DNA of 64,000 nt from Agromyces mariniharenae (GCF_008122505.1 NZ_VSSB01000002.1:434001-498000); one strand, 5' to 3'; positions 51,075-60,823 are shown, numbered from the stretch's first letter. The notes: a model not told the origin generated them from the letters alone. Numbers and translations are program-made.

Positions 51075-52384
51075 GCGGCGCGTCGGGAGCCGAGGCGCCC
51101 GCCCCGCCGGCGGCGCCCTCGCAGGCGCGGATCGCGGCGCGGGCCGTCGGGCGGTCGGTCGCGGCATCCGCCCGCTCACTCGGAGCGCACGCGGCGACGG
51201 TCGGCCACGCCGTCGCGCGGTTCGCGGCACCGGTCACGGGCGTCGTGTCGACCACCGGATGGCTCGTGCTCGCGGCCGCGGCCGTGTCGCTCGTGATCGC
51301 GTGGGCGTTCGGCTGGATCGAGTTCGCGTTCCTCGGCTTCACGCTGCTCGCCGCCGTGCTCGTGTCGATCGGGTTCGTGTTCGGCCGCATGCACTACCGC
51401 GTCGGCATCGAGCTGCAACCCGCGCGGGTGGTCGCGGGGGAGCGGGCGCTCGGCCGCCTGCTCGTGACGAACGCGGGCACGTCAGCCTCGACGCCGTCGC
51501 GGCTCGAGCTGCCCGTCGGCGCCGGCCTCGCCGAGTTCGTCGTGCCGTCGCTGCCGCCCGAGGGCGAGCACGAGGAGCTCTTCGCCGTGCCGACGAACCG
51601 CCGCGCGGTCATCGTCGCCGGCCCGGCCGTCTCGGTGCGCGGCGACCAGCTCGGGCTGCTCCGCCGCACGGTGCGCTGGACCGACCCCGTCGAGCTCTTC
51701 GTGCACCCCGTGACCGCGCGCCTGCGTCCGTCGGCGGCGGGCCTCGTGCGCGACCTCGAGGGCGAGGTCACGAAGACCATCACGAACAACGACATCTCGT
51801 TCCACGCACTGCGCGCCTACGAGCCGGGCGACGCGCTGCGCAACGTGCACTGGCGCACGTCGGCGCGCACCGGGCAGCTCATGGTGCGCCAGTACGAGGA
51901 GACTCGCCGCTCGCAGCTCATCCTGGTGCAGCCGACCGACCGCGACCAGTACGCATCAGACGACGAGTTCGAGCTCGCCGTGTCGGTGCTCGCGTCCCTC
52001 GGCGTGCAGGTGATCCGCGACGCCACGCGCCTGGCCGTGGTCACCGAGTCCCTCGCGCTCCGCACCGCGACGCCGACGGCGCTGCTCGACGACACGTCGC
52101 GCATCGAGCCGACCCGGCGCGCGTTCCCGAGCGTCCGCGACTTCGTGCGCGAGGCCACGAAGCGGCTTCCTCCGCCGAGCGTCGTCATCACGGTGGCCGG
52201 CTCCCTCCTGCCGGTCGCCGACCTGCGCACGGTCGAGACCGTGTTCGGCCCCGACACCGAGATCATCGCGTTCCGAGCCGAGCTCGGCGCGGCATCCCGC
52301 ATCACCCGCATCGCGGGCAGCACCGTCGTCACCGTCGGCGACCTCTCCGAGCTCCCGCGGCTCGTGCGGAGGGTGCGCCCGTGA
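51071..52384 (+). CDS. DUF58 domain membrane protein
   Basis: A 437-residue protein. Two transmembrane helices lie at about 60-105. The DUF58 signature is FHALRAYEPGDALRNVHWRTSARTG, followed by a VWA-like region. It is the usual partner of MoxR and transglutaminase-like genes. The stop overlaps the next GTG (GTGA), so the three are translationally coupled. It has a long polar N-terminal tail before the first helix. Confidence 0.93.
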   Translation: MSGASGAEAPAPPAAPSQARIAARAVGRSVAASARSLGAHAATVGHAVARFAAPVTGVVSTTGWLVLAAAAVSLVIAWAFGWIEFAFLGFTLLAAVLVSIGFVFGRMHYRVGIELQPARVVAGERALGRLLVTNAGTSASTPSRLELPVGAGLAEFVVPSLPPEGEHEELFAVPTNRRAVIVAGPAVSVRGDQLGLLRRTVRWTDPVELFVHPVTARLRPSAAGLVRDLEGEVTKTITNNDISFHALRAYEPGDALRNVHWRTSARTGQLMVRQYEETRRSQLILVQPTDRDQYASDDEFELAVSVLASLGVQVIRDATRLAVVTESLALRTATPTALLDDTSRIEPTRRAFPSVRDFVREATKRLPPPSVVITVAGSLLPVADLRTVETVFGPDTEIIAFRAELGAASRITRIAGSTVVTVGDLSELPRLVRRVRP

Positions 52385-54717
52385 CCCGACTGCCCCGCAC
52401 CGCCGTGACCGACATCCTCGCGCTGAGCCTGCTCTCGCTGCTCGGCATCGCCGGCTACGAGACCGCGTTCGGCGGGCTGAACTTCCTCGTCGCGGCCGTC
52501 GCGGGTCTCGTCGTCGGCACCCTCGCCGCGGTGGCGGGCGCCGCATGGCGCTTCGGGGTCGTCCCGACCGTGCTCCTCGCGATGGCGGGCTACCTGCTCG
52601 TCGGCACCCCGGTCACGATGCCGGATGCCGCGCTGTTCGCCGTGCTGCCGTCGCTCGAGGGCCTGACGGGGCTGGTCATCGGCCCGGTCTACGGCTGGGC
52701 CGACATCGTCACCATCGGCACGCCCGTGGAGGCGCCGTACTACGTCGCCGTCGTACCGTACTTCGCGGCGTGGCTCGTCGCACTGGTCGGCACGCTCCTC
52801 GCGACGCGCTGGCTGCCGCGGCGGCGCACGGCACTGCGGGCGAGCGTGCTGCTCATCGGCCCGGTCGTGCTCTACCTGTCGGGCGTCCTGCTCGGCACCG
52901 ACGAGGCGTACCTCGCGGCCGTGCGCGGCGTCGCCTTCGCCGTCGTGGCGCTCGTGTGGCTCGCCTGGCGGCGCGGGGCGACGGTCGAGTCGAGCGGCGA
53001 CGGCGCCGCTCGACTGCGCCGCCAGAAGGTCGCCGGCACGTCGGCGGTGGTCGCCGGCGCCATCGCGATCGGCGCCGTCGCGGGCATCGCACTGGCGCCC
53101 GTCTCGCCCGACCGGTTCGTGCTGCGCGAGGAGGTCGTGCCGCCGTTCGACCCGCTCGAGTTCCCGAGCCCGCTCGCGGGGTTCCGCCACTACACGAAGG
53201 ACCTCGCCGAGGCGCCGCTCTTCGAGGTGACGGGGCTCGAGCCGGGCGACGTCGTGCGGCTCGCCACCATGGACGCGTACACCGGCCGGCTCTGGAACGT
53301 CGCCGGCCCCGACGACGTCGGTCCCGACGGCGGCGGCTACGCGATCGTCGGCGCGACCCTGCCCGAGCCGCTCCTCGCGACCCTCGGCAGCGAGCGGCAC
53401 GTGCAGGTCCGCGTCGAGGGCTACGGCGACGTGTGGCTGCCCACGGTCGGCTACGGCGAGACGCTCGCGCTGCAGGACCGGGGCACGAGCGACCGCGCCG
53501 GCGACCTGCGTTACAACCCGGCGGCCGGCACCGCCGTGCTCACGAGCGGCCTCGCGGAGGGCGCGGCCTACGAGCTCGACACCCGCATGCAGGTCGAGCC
53601 GGAGACCGACGAGCTCCTCGAGGTGCCGGTCGCCACCCTCGCGATGCCGGCCGTGCAGAACGTGCCCGACGTGGTGGCGGCGAAGGCCGACGAGTACGTC
53701 GGCGACGCGACCACGCCGATCGAGCAGCTGCGCGCCATCGAGACGGGCCTGAAGACCAACGGGTTCCTGAGCCACGGCCTCGCCTCCGACACCGTGCCGT
53801 CGCGGGCGGGCCACGGCGCCGACCGCATCATCGAGCTGTTCACGCGCACGCAGATGGTCGGCGACGAGGAGCAGTACGCCTCGGCGATGGCGCTCATGGC
53901 CCGGCACCTCGGCTACCCTGCTCGCGTCGTCATGGGCTTCGCGCCCGAGGTGCGCGAGGGCGAGGCGGTCGAGGTGCTCGGCGGCGACGTCACGGCGTGG
54001 GTCGAGGTGCCGTTCGAAGGCGTCGGCTGGGTCTCCTTCCGCCCGACGCCCGACCAGGTCGACGTGCCGCAGGAGCAGACGCCGAAGCCGAAGTCCGAGC
54101 CGCAGCCGCAGGTGCGCCAGCCCCCGCGCTCCGAGGACGAGGAGGAGCAGCTGCTCACGACGGTCGAGATCGACGACTCCGACGACGACCGCGATCGCCC
54201 GTTCGCCCTGCCGGGCTGGGTGTGGGTGACGTTCGCGTCCGTGGGCATCCCCCTCGCGATCGTGCTGCTGCCGATGCTCGTCGTCGCCCTCGTCAAGGGC
54301 GACCGTCGCCGGCGCCGGCGCAGCGGCGCGAACGACCGCCGCGCCGCCGGCGCGTGGGAGGAGCTCGTCGACCGGTACGCCGAGCTCGGCTTCGAGCCGC
54401 CCGTGCAGGGCACCCGGCTGCAGGCGGCACGTGCCCTCGAGCGGCAGGTCGACGAGCAGGGGCTCGGGTCGGCGCTGCCGTCGACGGTCGGCGTCGGCCG
54501 GGCGGATGCCGCGACGCGAGCGCCTGCGGCAGCGCCCGTCCGGCTCGCCACCCTCGCCGCCACGATAGACCGCGACGTGTTCGGCGGCGCCGACGTGAGC
54601 GACGCGGTGGTCGACGACCGGTGGACGGCCGCGGATGCCTCGACCGACGCCGTGGCGCGCGCGGCGGGCCGCCTGCGGCGCCTCGTCAGCCGCTACCGGC
54701 TGCACCGCCGGCGCTAG
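52381..54717 (+). CDS. TgpA-like transglutaminase-fold membrane protein, catalytic residues missing
   Basis: A 778-residue protein with about six N-terminal helices, an external transglutaminase-like domain at about 435-560, a Pro/Glu linker, one transmembrane helix at about 615-640 and a cytoplasmic tail. The fold is recognised by ASAMALMARHLGYPARVVMGF and WVEVPFEGVGWVSFRPTP. In active members the motifs read GxCxxxA, HAWVEV and FDPT. Here they read GDEEQYA, TAWVEV and FRPT, so Cys, His and Asp are replaced by Glu496, Thr538 and Arg554. It is therefore probably a pseudoenzyme that binds rather than cross-links. It starts with GTG overlapping the DUF58 stop. Confidence 0.9.
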   Translation: MTRLPRTAVTDILALSLLSLLGIAGYETAFGGLNFLVAAVAGLVVGTLAAVAGAAWRFGVVPTVLLAMAGYLLVGTPVTMPDAALFAVLPSLEGLTGLVIGPVYGWADIVTIGTPVEAPYYVAVVPYFAAWLVALVGTLLATRWLPRRRTALRASVLLIGPVVLYLSGVLLGTDEAYLAAVRGVAFAVVALVWLAWRRGATVESSGDGAARLRRQKVAGTSAVVAGAIAIGAVAGIALAPVSPDRFVLREEVVPPFDPLEFPSPLAGFRHYTKDLAEAPLFEVTGLEPGDVVRLATMDAYTGRLWNVAGPDDVGPDGGGYAIVGATLPEPLLATLGSERHVQVRVEGYGDVWLPTVGYGETLALQDRGTSDRAGDLRYNPAAGTAVLTSGLAEGAAYELDTRMQVEPETDELLEVPVATLAMPAVQNVPDVVAAKADEYVGDATTPIEQLRAIETGLKTNGFLSHGLASDTVPSRAGHGADRIIELFTRTQMVGDEEQYASAMALMARHLGYPARVVMGFAPEVREGEAVEVLGGDVTAWVEVPFEGVGWVSFRPTPDQVDVPQEQTPKPKSEPQPQVRQPPRSEDEEEQLLTTVEIDDSDDDRDRPFALPGWVWVTFASVGIPLAIVLLPMLVVALVKGDRRRRRRSGANDRRAAGAWEELVDRYAELGFEPPVQGTRLQAARALERQVDEQGLGSALPSTVGVGRADAATRAPAAAPVRLATLAATIDRDVFGGADVSDAVVDDRWTAADASTDAVARAAGRLRRLVSRYRLHRRR

Positions 54718-54726
54718 AGTGATGCC

Positions 54727-55320
54727 GTGGATTCGCCGGACTTCATCGTCCCGCCGCCGGGGCTGATCCCGTCGGCGCCGCCGCCGAGCGAGGAGCCCGA
54801 CCGCACCGTGCGCGACGTCCCACCGCGGTCCCTGCCGGCCTTCCCGCCGCCTCCCGGCTCCCGCCCGGCGGTCGTGCCCGTGGCGCCGCCGTCGCGAGAC
54901 GGCGTCGAGGCGGTCGAGGAACGCGTCGAGGCGGTCGAGGAGCGCGTCGAGGCCCCGACGCCGACCCCGCAGCCCGGGGCCTGGCGACTGCGCGCGCCCG
55001 GCGGGCTGGAGGTGCTGCTCCTGCGCCCGGTGGTGCTCGGCCGCGATCCGTCGGCCGACGCGACGCGACCGGATGCCGCCGCGATCCCGCTCGCCGACCC
55101 GGCGCGCTCGGTCTCCAAGACGCATGCACTCGTGGAGGTCGTGGACGGCCGAGTGACCGTGACCGACCTGCACTCGACGAACGGCACGCGCGTGCTGACG
55201 CCCGACGGCGAGGCTCGCGAGCTCGACCCGGGCGTGGCATCCGAGGTGGCCGGCGGGTCGACCCTGCTGCTCGGGGAGTTCGCCGTGCGCGTGGATCGGG
55301 CGCCGCTCCACACGGTGTAG
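54727..55320 (+). CDS. FHA domain protein
   Basis: A 197-residue protein. Residues 1-80 are Pro-rich and contain two copies of VEAVEER. The FHA domain at about 90-190 keeps all phosphopeptide residues: LGRDPS, SVSKTHALVEV and LHSTNGTRV. It starts with GTG, six bases after a TAGAGT box at 54715-54720 that includes the stop codon of the previous gene. It may thus have its own leaderless promoter in addition to read-through. Confidence 0.88.
   Translation: MDSPDFIVPPPGLIPSAPPPSEEPDRTVRDVPPRSLPAFPPPPGSRPAVVPVAPPSRDGVEAVEERVEAVEERVEAPTPTPQPGAWRLRAPGGLEVLLLRPVVLGRDPSADATRPDAAAIPLADPARSVSKTHALVEVVDGRVTVTDLHSTNGTRVLTPDGEARELDPGVASEVAGGSTLLLGEFAVRVDRAPLHTV
54904..54952 (+). repeat. 21-base tandem repeat coding VEAVEER
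   Basis: Bases 54904-54924 and 54925-54945 differ at one position and are followed by a partial third copy. They lie in the Pro-rich N-terminal linker of the FHA protein. Confidence 0.85.
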
Positions 55321-55438
55321 CCTGAGATGGTGCGTGCTCCGCGACTTCTCCTTCGGTGCCGCGGCGGGGCCTCGTTCTAGGCCGATCCCGTCGCGGAGTT
55401 CGTCGTCGGCTGACCGCAGATCCTGAGGAAGCGAACGC
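55318..55438 (+). promoter_or_regulatory. leucine attenuator leader of leuCD
   Basis: TAGCCT at 55318-55323, which includes the previous stop codon, lies six bases before GTG 55330, as in the leaderless genes of this window. The leader peptide then meets three Leu codons. Two alternative stems are visible: CTCCGCGA (55337-55344) with TCGCGGAG (55391-55398), and GGCC with GGCC around the peptide stop. The first stem includes the peptide's coding region just before the Leu codons, so a stalled ribosome would disrupt it. The layout fits translation-dependent attenuation by leucine supply. Confidence 0.6.
55330..55380 (+). CDS. leucine-rich leader peptide
   Basis: A 16-residue peptide, MRAPRLLLRCRGGASF, with the Leu codons CTT, CTC and CTT in a row. 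CTT is rare in this genome, where CTC and CTG dominate, which makes the stretch sensitive to the supply of charged tRNA-Leu. It lies just before leuC. An ATG one codon upstream (55327) is an alternative start. Confidence 0.6.
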   Translation: MRAPRLLLRCRGGASF

Positions 55439-56902
55439 ATGGAACACACACCCGCGAACGGCGTGACCACGCTGGAAGCACGACCGCGCACCCTGGCCGA
55501 GAAGGTCTGGGACGCCCATCTCGTGAAGAGGGGCGAGGACGGCACGCCCGACCTCATCTACATCGACCTCCACCTCGTGCACGAGGTCACGAGCCCGCAG
55601 GCCTTCGACGGCCTGCGCGTGGCCGGTCGCCCAGTGCGGCGGCCGGACCTGACGATCGCGACCGAGGACCACAACACCCCGACGCTCGACATCGACAAGC
55701 CCATCGCCGACCCGACGAGCCGCACGCAGATCGAGACGCTCCGCCGCAACGCCGCGGAGTTCGGCATCCGCCTGCACTCGCTCGGCGACAAGGAGCAGGG
55801 CATCGTGCACGTCGTCGGCCCGCAGCTCGGGCTCACGCAGCCGGGCATCACCGTGGTCTGCGGCGACTCGCACACGTCGACCCACGGCGCGTTCGGCGCC
55901 ATGGCGTTCGGCATCGGCACGAGCGAGGTCGAGCACGTGCTCGCGACGCAGACGCTGCCGCTGAAGCCGTTCAAGACCATGGCGATCAACGTCGAGGGCG
56001 CGCTGCGCCCCGGTGTCACCGCCAAGGACATCATCCTCGCGGTCATCGCGAAGATCGGCACGGGCGGCGGCCAGGGCTACGTGCTCGAGTACCGCGGCAG
56101 CGCCATCCGCGCGCTCTCGATGGACGGCCGCATGACCATCTGCAACATGTCGATCGAGGCCGGCGCGCGCGCCGGCATGGTCGCGCCCGACGAGACGACG
56201 TTCGCCTACCTCGAGGGCCGCGCACACGCCCCGCAGGGCGCCGACTGGGACGACGCCGTCGCGTACTGGCGCACCCTCGCGACCGACGAGGGCGCCGAGT
56301 TCGACGCCGAGGTCTTCATCGACGCCGACGCGCTCGAGCCGTTCGTCACCTGGGGCACGAACCCGGGCCAAGGCGTCTCGCTGAGCGAGGCCGTGCCCGA
56401 CCCGGCGACCATCGACGACCAGCACGAGCGCGCAGCCGCCGAGCGCGCGCTGGAGTACATGGACCTCGCGCCCGGAACGCCGCTGAAGGACATCCACGTC
56501 GATGCCGTGTTCATGGGCTCGTGCACGAACAGCCGCATCGAGGACCTGCGGGCGTTCGCGTCCATCGTGCAGGGCAAGAAGAAGGCCGACGGCGTGCGCG
56601 TCATGGTCGTGCCGGGCTCCGCCCGCGTGCGCCTCGAGGCCGAGGCCGAGGGCCTCGACAAGGTGTTCGAGGAGTTCGGCGCCGAGTGGCGCTTCGCGGG
56701 CTGCTCGATGTGCCTCGGCATGAACCCCGACCAGCTCGCGCCTGGGGAGCGCTGCGCCTCGACGTCGAACCGCAACTTCGAGGGCCGGCAGGGCAAGGGC
56801 GGCCGCACGCACCTCGTGTCACCGCTCGTGGCGGCCGCCACGGCCATCCGCGGCACGCTGTCGAGCCCGTGGGACCTGCAGAACGACGGGGAGGGACGCT
56901 GA
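55439..56902 (+). CDS. leuC: 3-isopropylmalate dehydratase large subunit
   Basis: A 487-residue aconitase-family subunit that isomerises 2- to 3-isopropylmalate with LeuD. Cluster cysteines are in GSCTNSR and CSMCLGMN. Other motifs are [22 protein letters not shown] and [24 protein letters not shown] precedes the ATG. The gene follows a probable leucine attenuator and is followed by leuD after two bases. Confidence 0.97.
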   Translation: MEHTPANGVTTLEARPRTLAEKVWDAHLVKRGEDGTPDLIYIDLHLVHEVTSPQAFDGLRVAGRPVRRPDLTIATEDHNTPTLDIDKPIADPTSRTQIETLRRNAAEFGIRLHSLGDKEQGIVHVVGPQLGLTQPGITVVCGDSHTSTHGAFGAMAFGIGTSEVEHVLATQTLPLKPFKTMAINVEGALRPGVTAKDIILAVIAKIGTGGGQGYVLEYRGSAIRALSMDGRMTICNMSIEAGARAGMVAPDETTFAYLEGRAHAPQGADWDDAVAYWRTLATDEGAEFDAEVFIDADALEPFVTWGTNPGQGVSLSEAVPDPATIDDQHERAAAERALEYMDLAPGTPLKDIHVDAVFMGSCTNSRIEDLRAFASIVQGKKKADGVRVMVVPGSARVRLEAEAEGLDKVFEEFGAEWRFAGCSMCLGMNPDQLAPGERCASTSNRNFEGRQGKGGRTHLVSPLVAAATAIRGTLSSPWDLQNDGEGR

Positions 56903-56904
56903 CC

Positions 56905-57525
56905 ATGGAGAAGCTCAGCACCGTGACGGGCGTGGCGGTCCCGCTGCGCCGCTCGAACGTCGACACCGACCAGATCATCCCGGCGGTGTTCCTCAAGCGG
57001 GTGACGAAGACCGGCTTCGACGACGCGCTCTTCCACGCGTGGCGCCAGGACCCCGACTTCATCCTCAACGACCCGGCCTACGCGGGCGCCCGCGTCCTCA
57101 TCGCCGGGCCCGACTTCGGCACCGGATCGAGCCGCGAGCACGCCGTCTGGGCGCTGCGCGACTACGGCTTCGACGTGGTCATCAGCTCGCGCTTCGGCGA
57201 CATCTTCCGCGGGAACTCGGGCAAGCAGGGCCTGCTCGCCGCCCAGGTCGCCTATGAGGACGTCGAGCGCCTCTGGGAGGCCATCGAGGCGGAGCCGGGA
57301 ATACCCGTCACGGTCGATCTGGTTGAGCGTACGGTGAGCGCGGGCGCGCTCACGGTGCCGTTCGACATCGACGACTACACTCGGTGGAGGCTTCTCGAAG
57401 GGCTCGACGACATCGGGCTCACCCTCCGGGACGAGGAGTCGATCGCCGAGTTCGAGTCACATCGCGAGGCTTGGCGGCCGAAGACCCTCCCCATCCGGGA
57501 GCCGGCAGAATCAGGGAGTCTGTGA
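56905..57525 (+). CDS. leuD: 3-isopropylmalate dehydratase small subunit
   Basis: A 206-residue swivel-domain subunit. Motifs are [34 protein letters not shown] and [22 protein letters not shown] lies before the ATG. The stop overlaps the murA GTG (GTGA), which links leucine synthesis with peptidoglycan synthesis in one operon, as in other Microbacteriaceae. Confidence 0.96.
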   Translation: MEKLSTVTGVAVPLRRSNVDTDQIIPAVFLKRVTKTGFDDALFHAWRQDPDFILNDPAYAGARVLIAGPDFGTGSSREHAVWALRDYGFDVVISSRFGDIFRGNSGKQGLLAAQVAYEDVERLWEAIEAEPGIPVTVDLVERTVSAGALTVPFDIDDYTRWRLLEGLDDIGLTLRDEESIAEFESHREAWRPKTLPIREPAESGSL

Positions 57526-58892
57526 ACACACTCGGGCAGGACGCCAAGAACCACGCGACGGCAGTCGGATTGAACGTCGACCGCATCACGATCAACGGCG
57601 GCAAGCCGCTGCGCGGTCGCATCGAGCTCAAGGGCGCGAAGAACCTCGTCACGAAGGCGATGGTCGCGGCCATCCTCGGCGACACCCCCAGCGTGCTGAA
57701 GGACGTGCCGAACATCAGCGACGTCCGCATCGTGCGCGGCCTTCTCGAGGTGCACGGCGTCAGCGTCACGCACGGCGTCGACGAGGGCGAGCTCATCCTC
57801 GACCCGTCGGCCGTCGAGTCGGCGCACATGGCCGACATCGACGCGCACGCCGGCTCCAGCCGCATCCCGATCCTCTTCTGCGGCCCGCTCCTGCACCGCC
57901 TGGGCGAGGCGTTCATCCCCGACCTCGGCGGATGCCGCATCGGCGACCGCCCGATCGACTTCCACCTCGAGGTGCTGCGCAACTTCGGCGCCATCGTCGA
58001 GAAGCTCCCGAGCGGCATCCGGATGTCGGCCCCCAGCGGCCTGCACGGCGCCAAGGTCTCGCTGCCCTACCCGAGCGTCGGCGCGACCGAGCAGGTGCTG
58101 CTCACCGCGGTGCTCGCCGACGGCATCACCGAGCTCTCGGGCGCGGCCATCGAGCCCGAGATCATGGACCTCATCAACATCCTCCAGAAGATGGGCGCCA
58201 TCATCACGGTCGACACCGACCGCGTGATCCGCATCGAGGGCGTCGAGAAGCTGCAGGGCTACACGCACCGCGCGCTCTTCGACCGCAACGAGGCCGCCAG
58301 CTGGGCGGCAGCGGCGCTCGCGACCGACGGCGACATCTTCGTCGGCGGCGCCCGCCAGGCCGAGATGCTCACCTTCCTCAACGTGTACCGCAAGGTCGGC
58401 GGCGCGTTCGAGATCCAGGAGGACGGCATCCGCTTCTACCACCCCGGTGGCGAGCTCAAGCCGGTCATCATCGAGACCGACGTGCACCCCGGGTTCATGA
58501 CCGACTGGCAGCAGCCGCTCGTCGTGGCGCTGTCGAAGGCCAAGGGCGTGTCGATCGTGCACGAGACCGTATACGAGCAGCGCTTCGGCTTCGTCGACGC
58601 GCTCGTCGAGATGGGCGCGTCGATCGACGTGCACAAGGAGTGCCTCGGCGGCCGCCCGTGCCGGTTCGGCCAGCGCAACTTCCAGCACTCCGCGGTCATC
58701 TCGGGCCCGGCCAAGCTCCACGGCGCCGACATCGAGGTGCCCGACCTGCGCGGCGGCTTCAGCCACCTCATCGCGGCCCTGACCGCCGAGGGCCGTTCGA
58801 CCGTGTCGAACGTCGGGATCATCGCGCGCGGCTACGAGAACTTCATCACCAAGCTGGAGCTGCTCGGGGCGGACTTCACGCTCGAAGGATAA
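57522..58892 (+). CDS. murA: UDP-N-acetylglucosamine 1-carboxyvinyltransferase
   Basis: A 456-residue enzyme that transfers enolpyruvate to UDP-GlcNAc, the first committed step of peptidoglycan synthesis. The substrate loop GGCRIGDRP has Cys138 at the place of the catalytic, fosfomycin-binding cysteine. LKGAKN, with the conserved Lys-Asn pair, lies at 37-42. It starts with GTG overlapping leuD. It has an N-terminal extension of about 20 residues compared with E. coli MurA. Confidence 0.95.
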   Translation: MNTLGQDAKNHATAVGLNVDRITINGGKPLRGRIELKGAKNLVTKAMVAAILGDTPSVLKDVPNISDVRIVRGLLEVHGVSVTHGVDEGELILDPSAVESAHMADIDAHAGSSRIPILFCGPLLHRLGEAFIPDLGGCRIGDRPIDFHLEVLRNFGAIVEKLPSGIRMSAPSGLHGAKVSLPYPSVGATEQVLLTAVLADGITELSGAAIEPEIMDLINILQKMGAIITVDTDRVIRIEGVEKLQGYTHRALFDRNEAASWAAAALATDGDIFVGGARQAEMLTFLNVYRKVGGAFEIQEDGIRFYHPGGELKPVIIETDVHPGFMTDWQQPLVVALSKAKGVSIVHETVYEQRFGFVDALVEMGASIDVHKECLGGRPCRFGQRNFQHSAVISGPAKLHGADIEVPDLRGGFSHLIAALTAEGRSTVSNVGIIARGYENFITKLELLGADFTLEG

Positions 58893-58899
58893 TGGGTCC

Positions 58900-59697
58900 G
58901 TGCCACAACAAGACCCGACCGCTGCGCATGCGGCGAAGCCGGGGGCCGAGAAGCGCCGTCCGTCGTTCTTCTGGCTCCTCGCCGCCCTGATCATCCCGCT
59001 CTGGAACCTGGCGGTGAAGTACCGCTTCCACCACCCCGAGCGGATGCCGCAGACCGGCGCCTTCGTGCTGTCGCCCAACCACTACAGCGAGGTCGACCCG
59101 CTCGTGATGGGCGTCGCCTCGTGGAAGCTCGGCCGCGCGCCGCGGTTCCTCGCGAAGGCGTCGCTCTTCAAGAACCCGGTGCTCGGCTGGGTCCTTCGCA
59201 CCTCGGGGCAGATCCCGGTGGAGCGCAGTGGCAGCCAGAGCCACGCGGCGATCCGCGCGGCCGAAGACCTCGTCTCCAAGGGCCGCATGGTCATCGTGTA
59301 CCCAGAGGGTTCGCTCACGCGCGACCCCGACCTGTGGCCCATGCGCGGCAAGACGGGCGCGGTGCGGATCGCGATCGAGCGCGGCATCCCGCTCGTGCCC
59401 GCGGCACACTGGGGCACGCAGCAGATCCTCCCGCGCTACGGCAAGAAGCTGAGTCTCTTCCCGCGCAAGAGCGTCGACGTCATCATCGGGGAGCCGATCG
59501 ACCTCTCGTCGTTCGAGGGCAGGCTCGACCAGGCGAGCCTCACGGCCGCGACCACGGTGCTCATGGACGCCATCGCCGCGCTCCTCGCCGAGCTGCGCGG
59601 CGAGCCGGCACCCGCCGAGCGCTGGGACCCGGTCAAGCACGGCCAGAAGGAGACCGGTCGCCTCGACCAGGAGGGGACGGATCGCGTTGAATCGTAG
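58900..59697 (+). CDS. plsC: 1-acyl-sn-glycerol-3-phosphate acyltransferase
   Basis: A 265-residue acyltransferase that makes phosphatidic acid. The HX4D motif is His61-Asp66 in NHYSEVD, and EGS replaces the usual EGTR (YPEGSLTRD). One hydrophobic helix lies at 23-40. It starts with GTG eight bases after murA. Its end overlaps the gpsA start by 11 bases. With gpsA next, the two phospholipid steps are coupled. Confidence 0.92.
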   Translation: MPQQDPTAAHAAKPGAEKRRPSFFWLLAALIIPLWNLAVKYRFHHPERMPQTGAFVLSPNHYSEVDPLVMGVASWKLGRAPRFLAKASLFKNPVLGWVLRTSGQIPVERSGSQSHAAIRAAEDLVSKGRMVIVYPEGSLTRDPDLWPMRGKTGAVRIAIERGIPLVPAAHWGTQQILPRYGKKLSLFPRKSVDVIIGEPIDLSSFEGRLDQASLTAATTVLMDAIAALLAELRGEPAPAERWDPVKHGQKETGRLDQEGTDRVES

Positions 59698-60823
59698 GAC
59701 GGGGCGCCGCGCACCCGGGAAGCGCGTGGCGGTGCTCGGCGCCGGCAGCTGGGGCACCACGTTCGCGAAGATCCTCGCCGACGGCGGCGCCGACGTCATG
59801 ATCTGGGCGCGCCGGCCCGAGCTGGCGCGCGAGATCCAGGAAGCGCGGCGCAACAGCGACTACCTCCCGGGCATCAACCTGCCGATCGGCCTGCGCGCGA
59901 CGAGCCGCATGGACCTCGCGCTCGCGGGCGCCGAGCAGGTGTACGTCTGCGTGCCGAGCCAGACGCTGCGGCAGAACCTCATCGCCGCCGAACCCCACCT
60001 GGGGGCCAACGCCGCGGTCATTTCGCTGATGAAGGGCGTCGAGAAGTCGACCGGCCACCGCATGAGCGAGGTCATCGCCGAGGTGCTCCCCATCGCCGAG
60101 TCCAACATCGCGGTGATCTCGGGCCCGAACCTCGCGCTCGAGATCGCGAGGGAGCAGCCGACGGCCGCCGTCGTGTCGTCGACGAGCCTCGAGACGGCGC
60201 AGTCGGTGGCCTCCATCTCGCGCAACAAGTACTTCCATTCGTTCGTGAACACCGACGTGATCGGCACCGAGTTCGGCGGCGTGCTGAAGAACCTCATCGC
60301 CGTGGCGATCGGCATCGTCGACGGCGCGGGCTACGGCGAGAACACCAAGGCCTCGATCATCACGCGCGGCCTCGTCGAGATGACCGACTTCGCGGTCGCC
60401 TACGGCGCGCACCCCGACACGCTCTCCGGTCTCGCGGGCCTCGGCGACCTCATCGCGACCTGCCAGTCGCCGCTGTCGCGCAACAACACCGCCGGGCGCC
60501 TGCTCGGCCAGGGCTACAAGCTGCCCGACGTGGTCAATCGCATGCAGCAGACCACCGAGGGCCTCGCCTCGGTGGGCCCGATCCTCGAGCTCGCACGGGC
60601 GAAGGGCGTGGAGATGCCCATCGTCGAGCAGGTCCGGCAGGTGCTCGCGGGCACGCTCGCCCCGAAGGACATCGCACCGCACCTCACGACCGACGACGAG
60701 CCCCAGGGCGAAAGGACATTGGATGGACAAGCTCAGGGTGGTTCTGCTGTTCGGCGGGCGTTCAAGCGAGCACTCGATCAGCTGCGCAACGGCGGGCGGG
60801 ATCCTGGGGGCGATCGACCGTGA
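59687..60823 (+). CDS. gpsA: glycerol-3-phosphate dehydrogenase [NAD(P)+]
   Basis: A 378-residue enzyme that reduces dihydroxyacetone phosphate to sn-glycerol 3-phosphate for phospholipids. The NAD motif is VLGAGSWGTTFA at 15-26, and further motifs are LMKGVE, SGPNLALEIA and GVLKNLIAVAIG with the catalytic Lys. The start is TTG at 59687, with AGGAGGGG about ten bases upstream. The usual family length is about 335; here the frame runs 101 bases into ddl and ends in an unconserved basic tail, so the extra residues may be an accident of a lost stop. Confidence 0.93.
   Translation: MNRRTGRRAPGKRVAVLGAGSWGTTFAKILADGGADVMIWARRPELAREIQEARRNSDYLPGINLPIGLRATSRMDLALAGAEQVYVCVPSQTLRQNLIAAEPHLGANAAVISLMKGVEKSTGHRMSEVIAEVLPIAESNIAVISGPNLALEIAREQPTAAVVSSTSLETAQSVASISRNKYFHSFVNTDVIGTEFGGVLKNLIAVAIGIVDGAGYGENTKASIITRGLVEMTDFAVAYGAHPDTLSGLAGLGDLIATCQSPLSRNNTAGRLLGQGYKLPDVVNRMQQTTEGLASVGPILELARAKGVEMPIVEQVRQVLAGTLAPKDIAPHLTTDDEPQGERTLDGQAQGGSAVRRAFKRALDQLRNGGRDPGGDRP

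Noticed and set aside
52545-54722. Second long plus-strand frame inside the transglutaminase-like gene
   Set aside because: Arg/Gly-rich and without any motif; the overlapping frame has the fold motifs, membrane helices and a coupled start.
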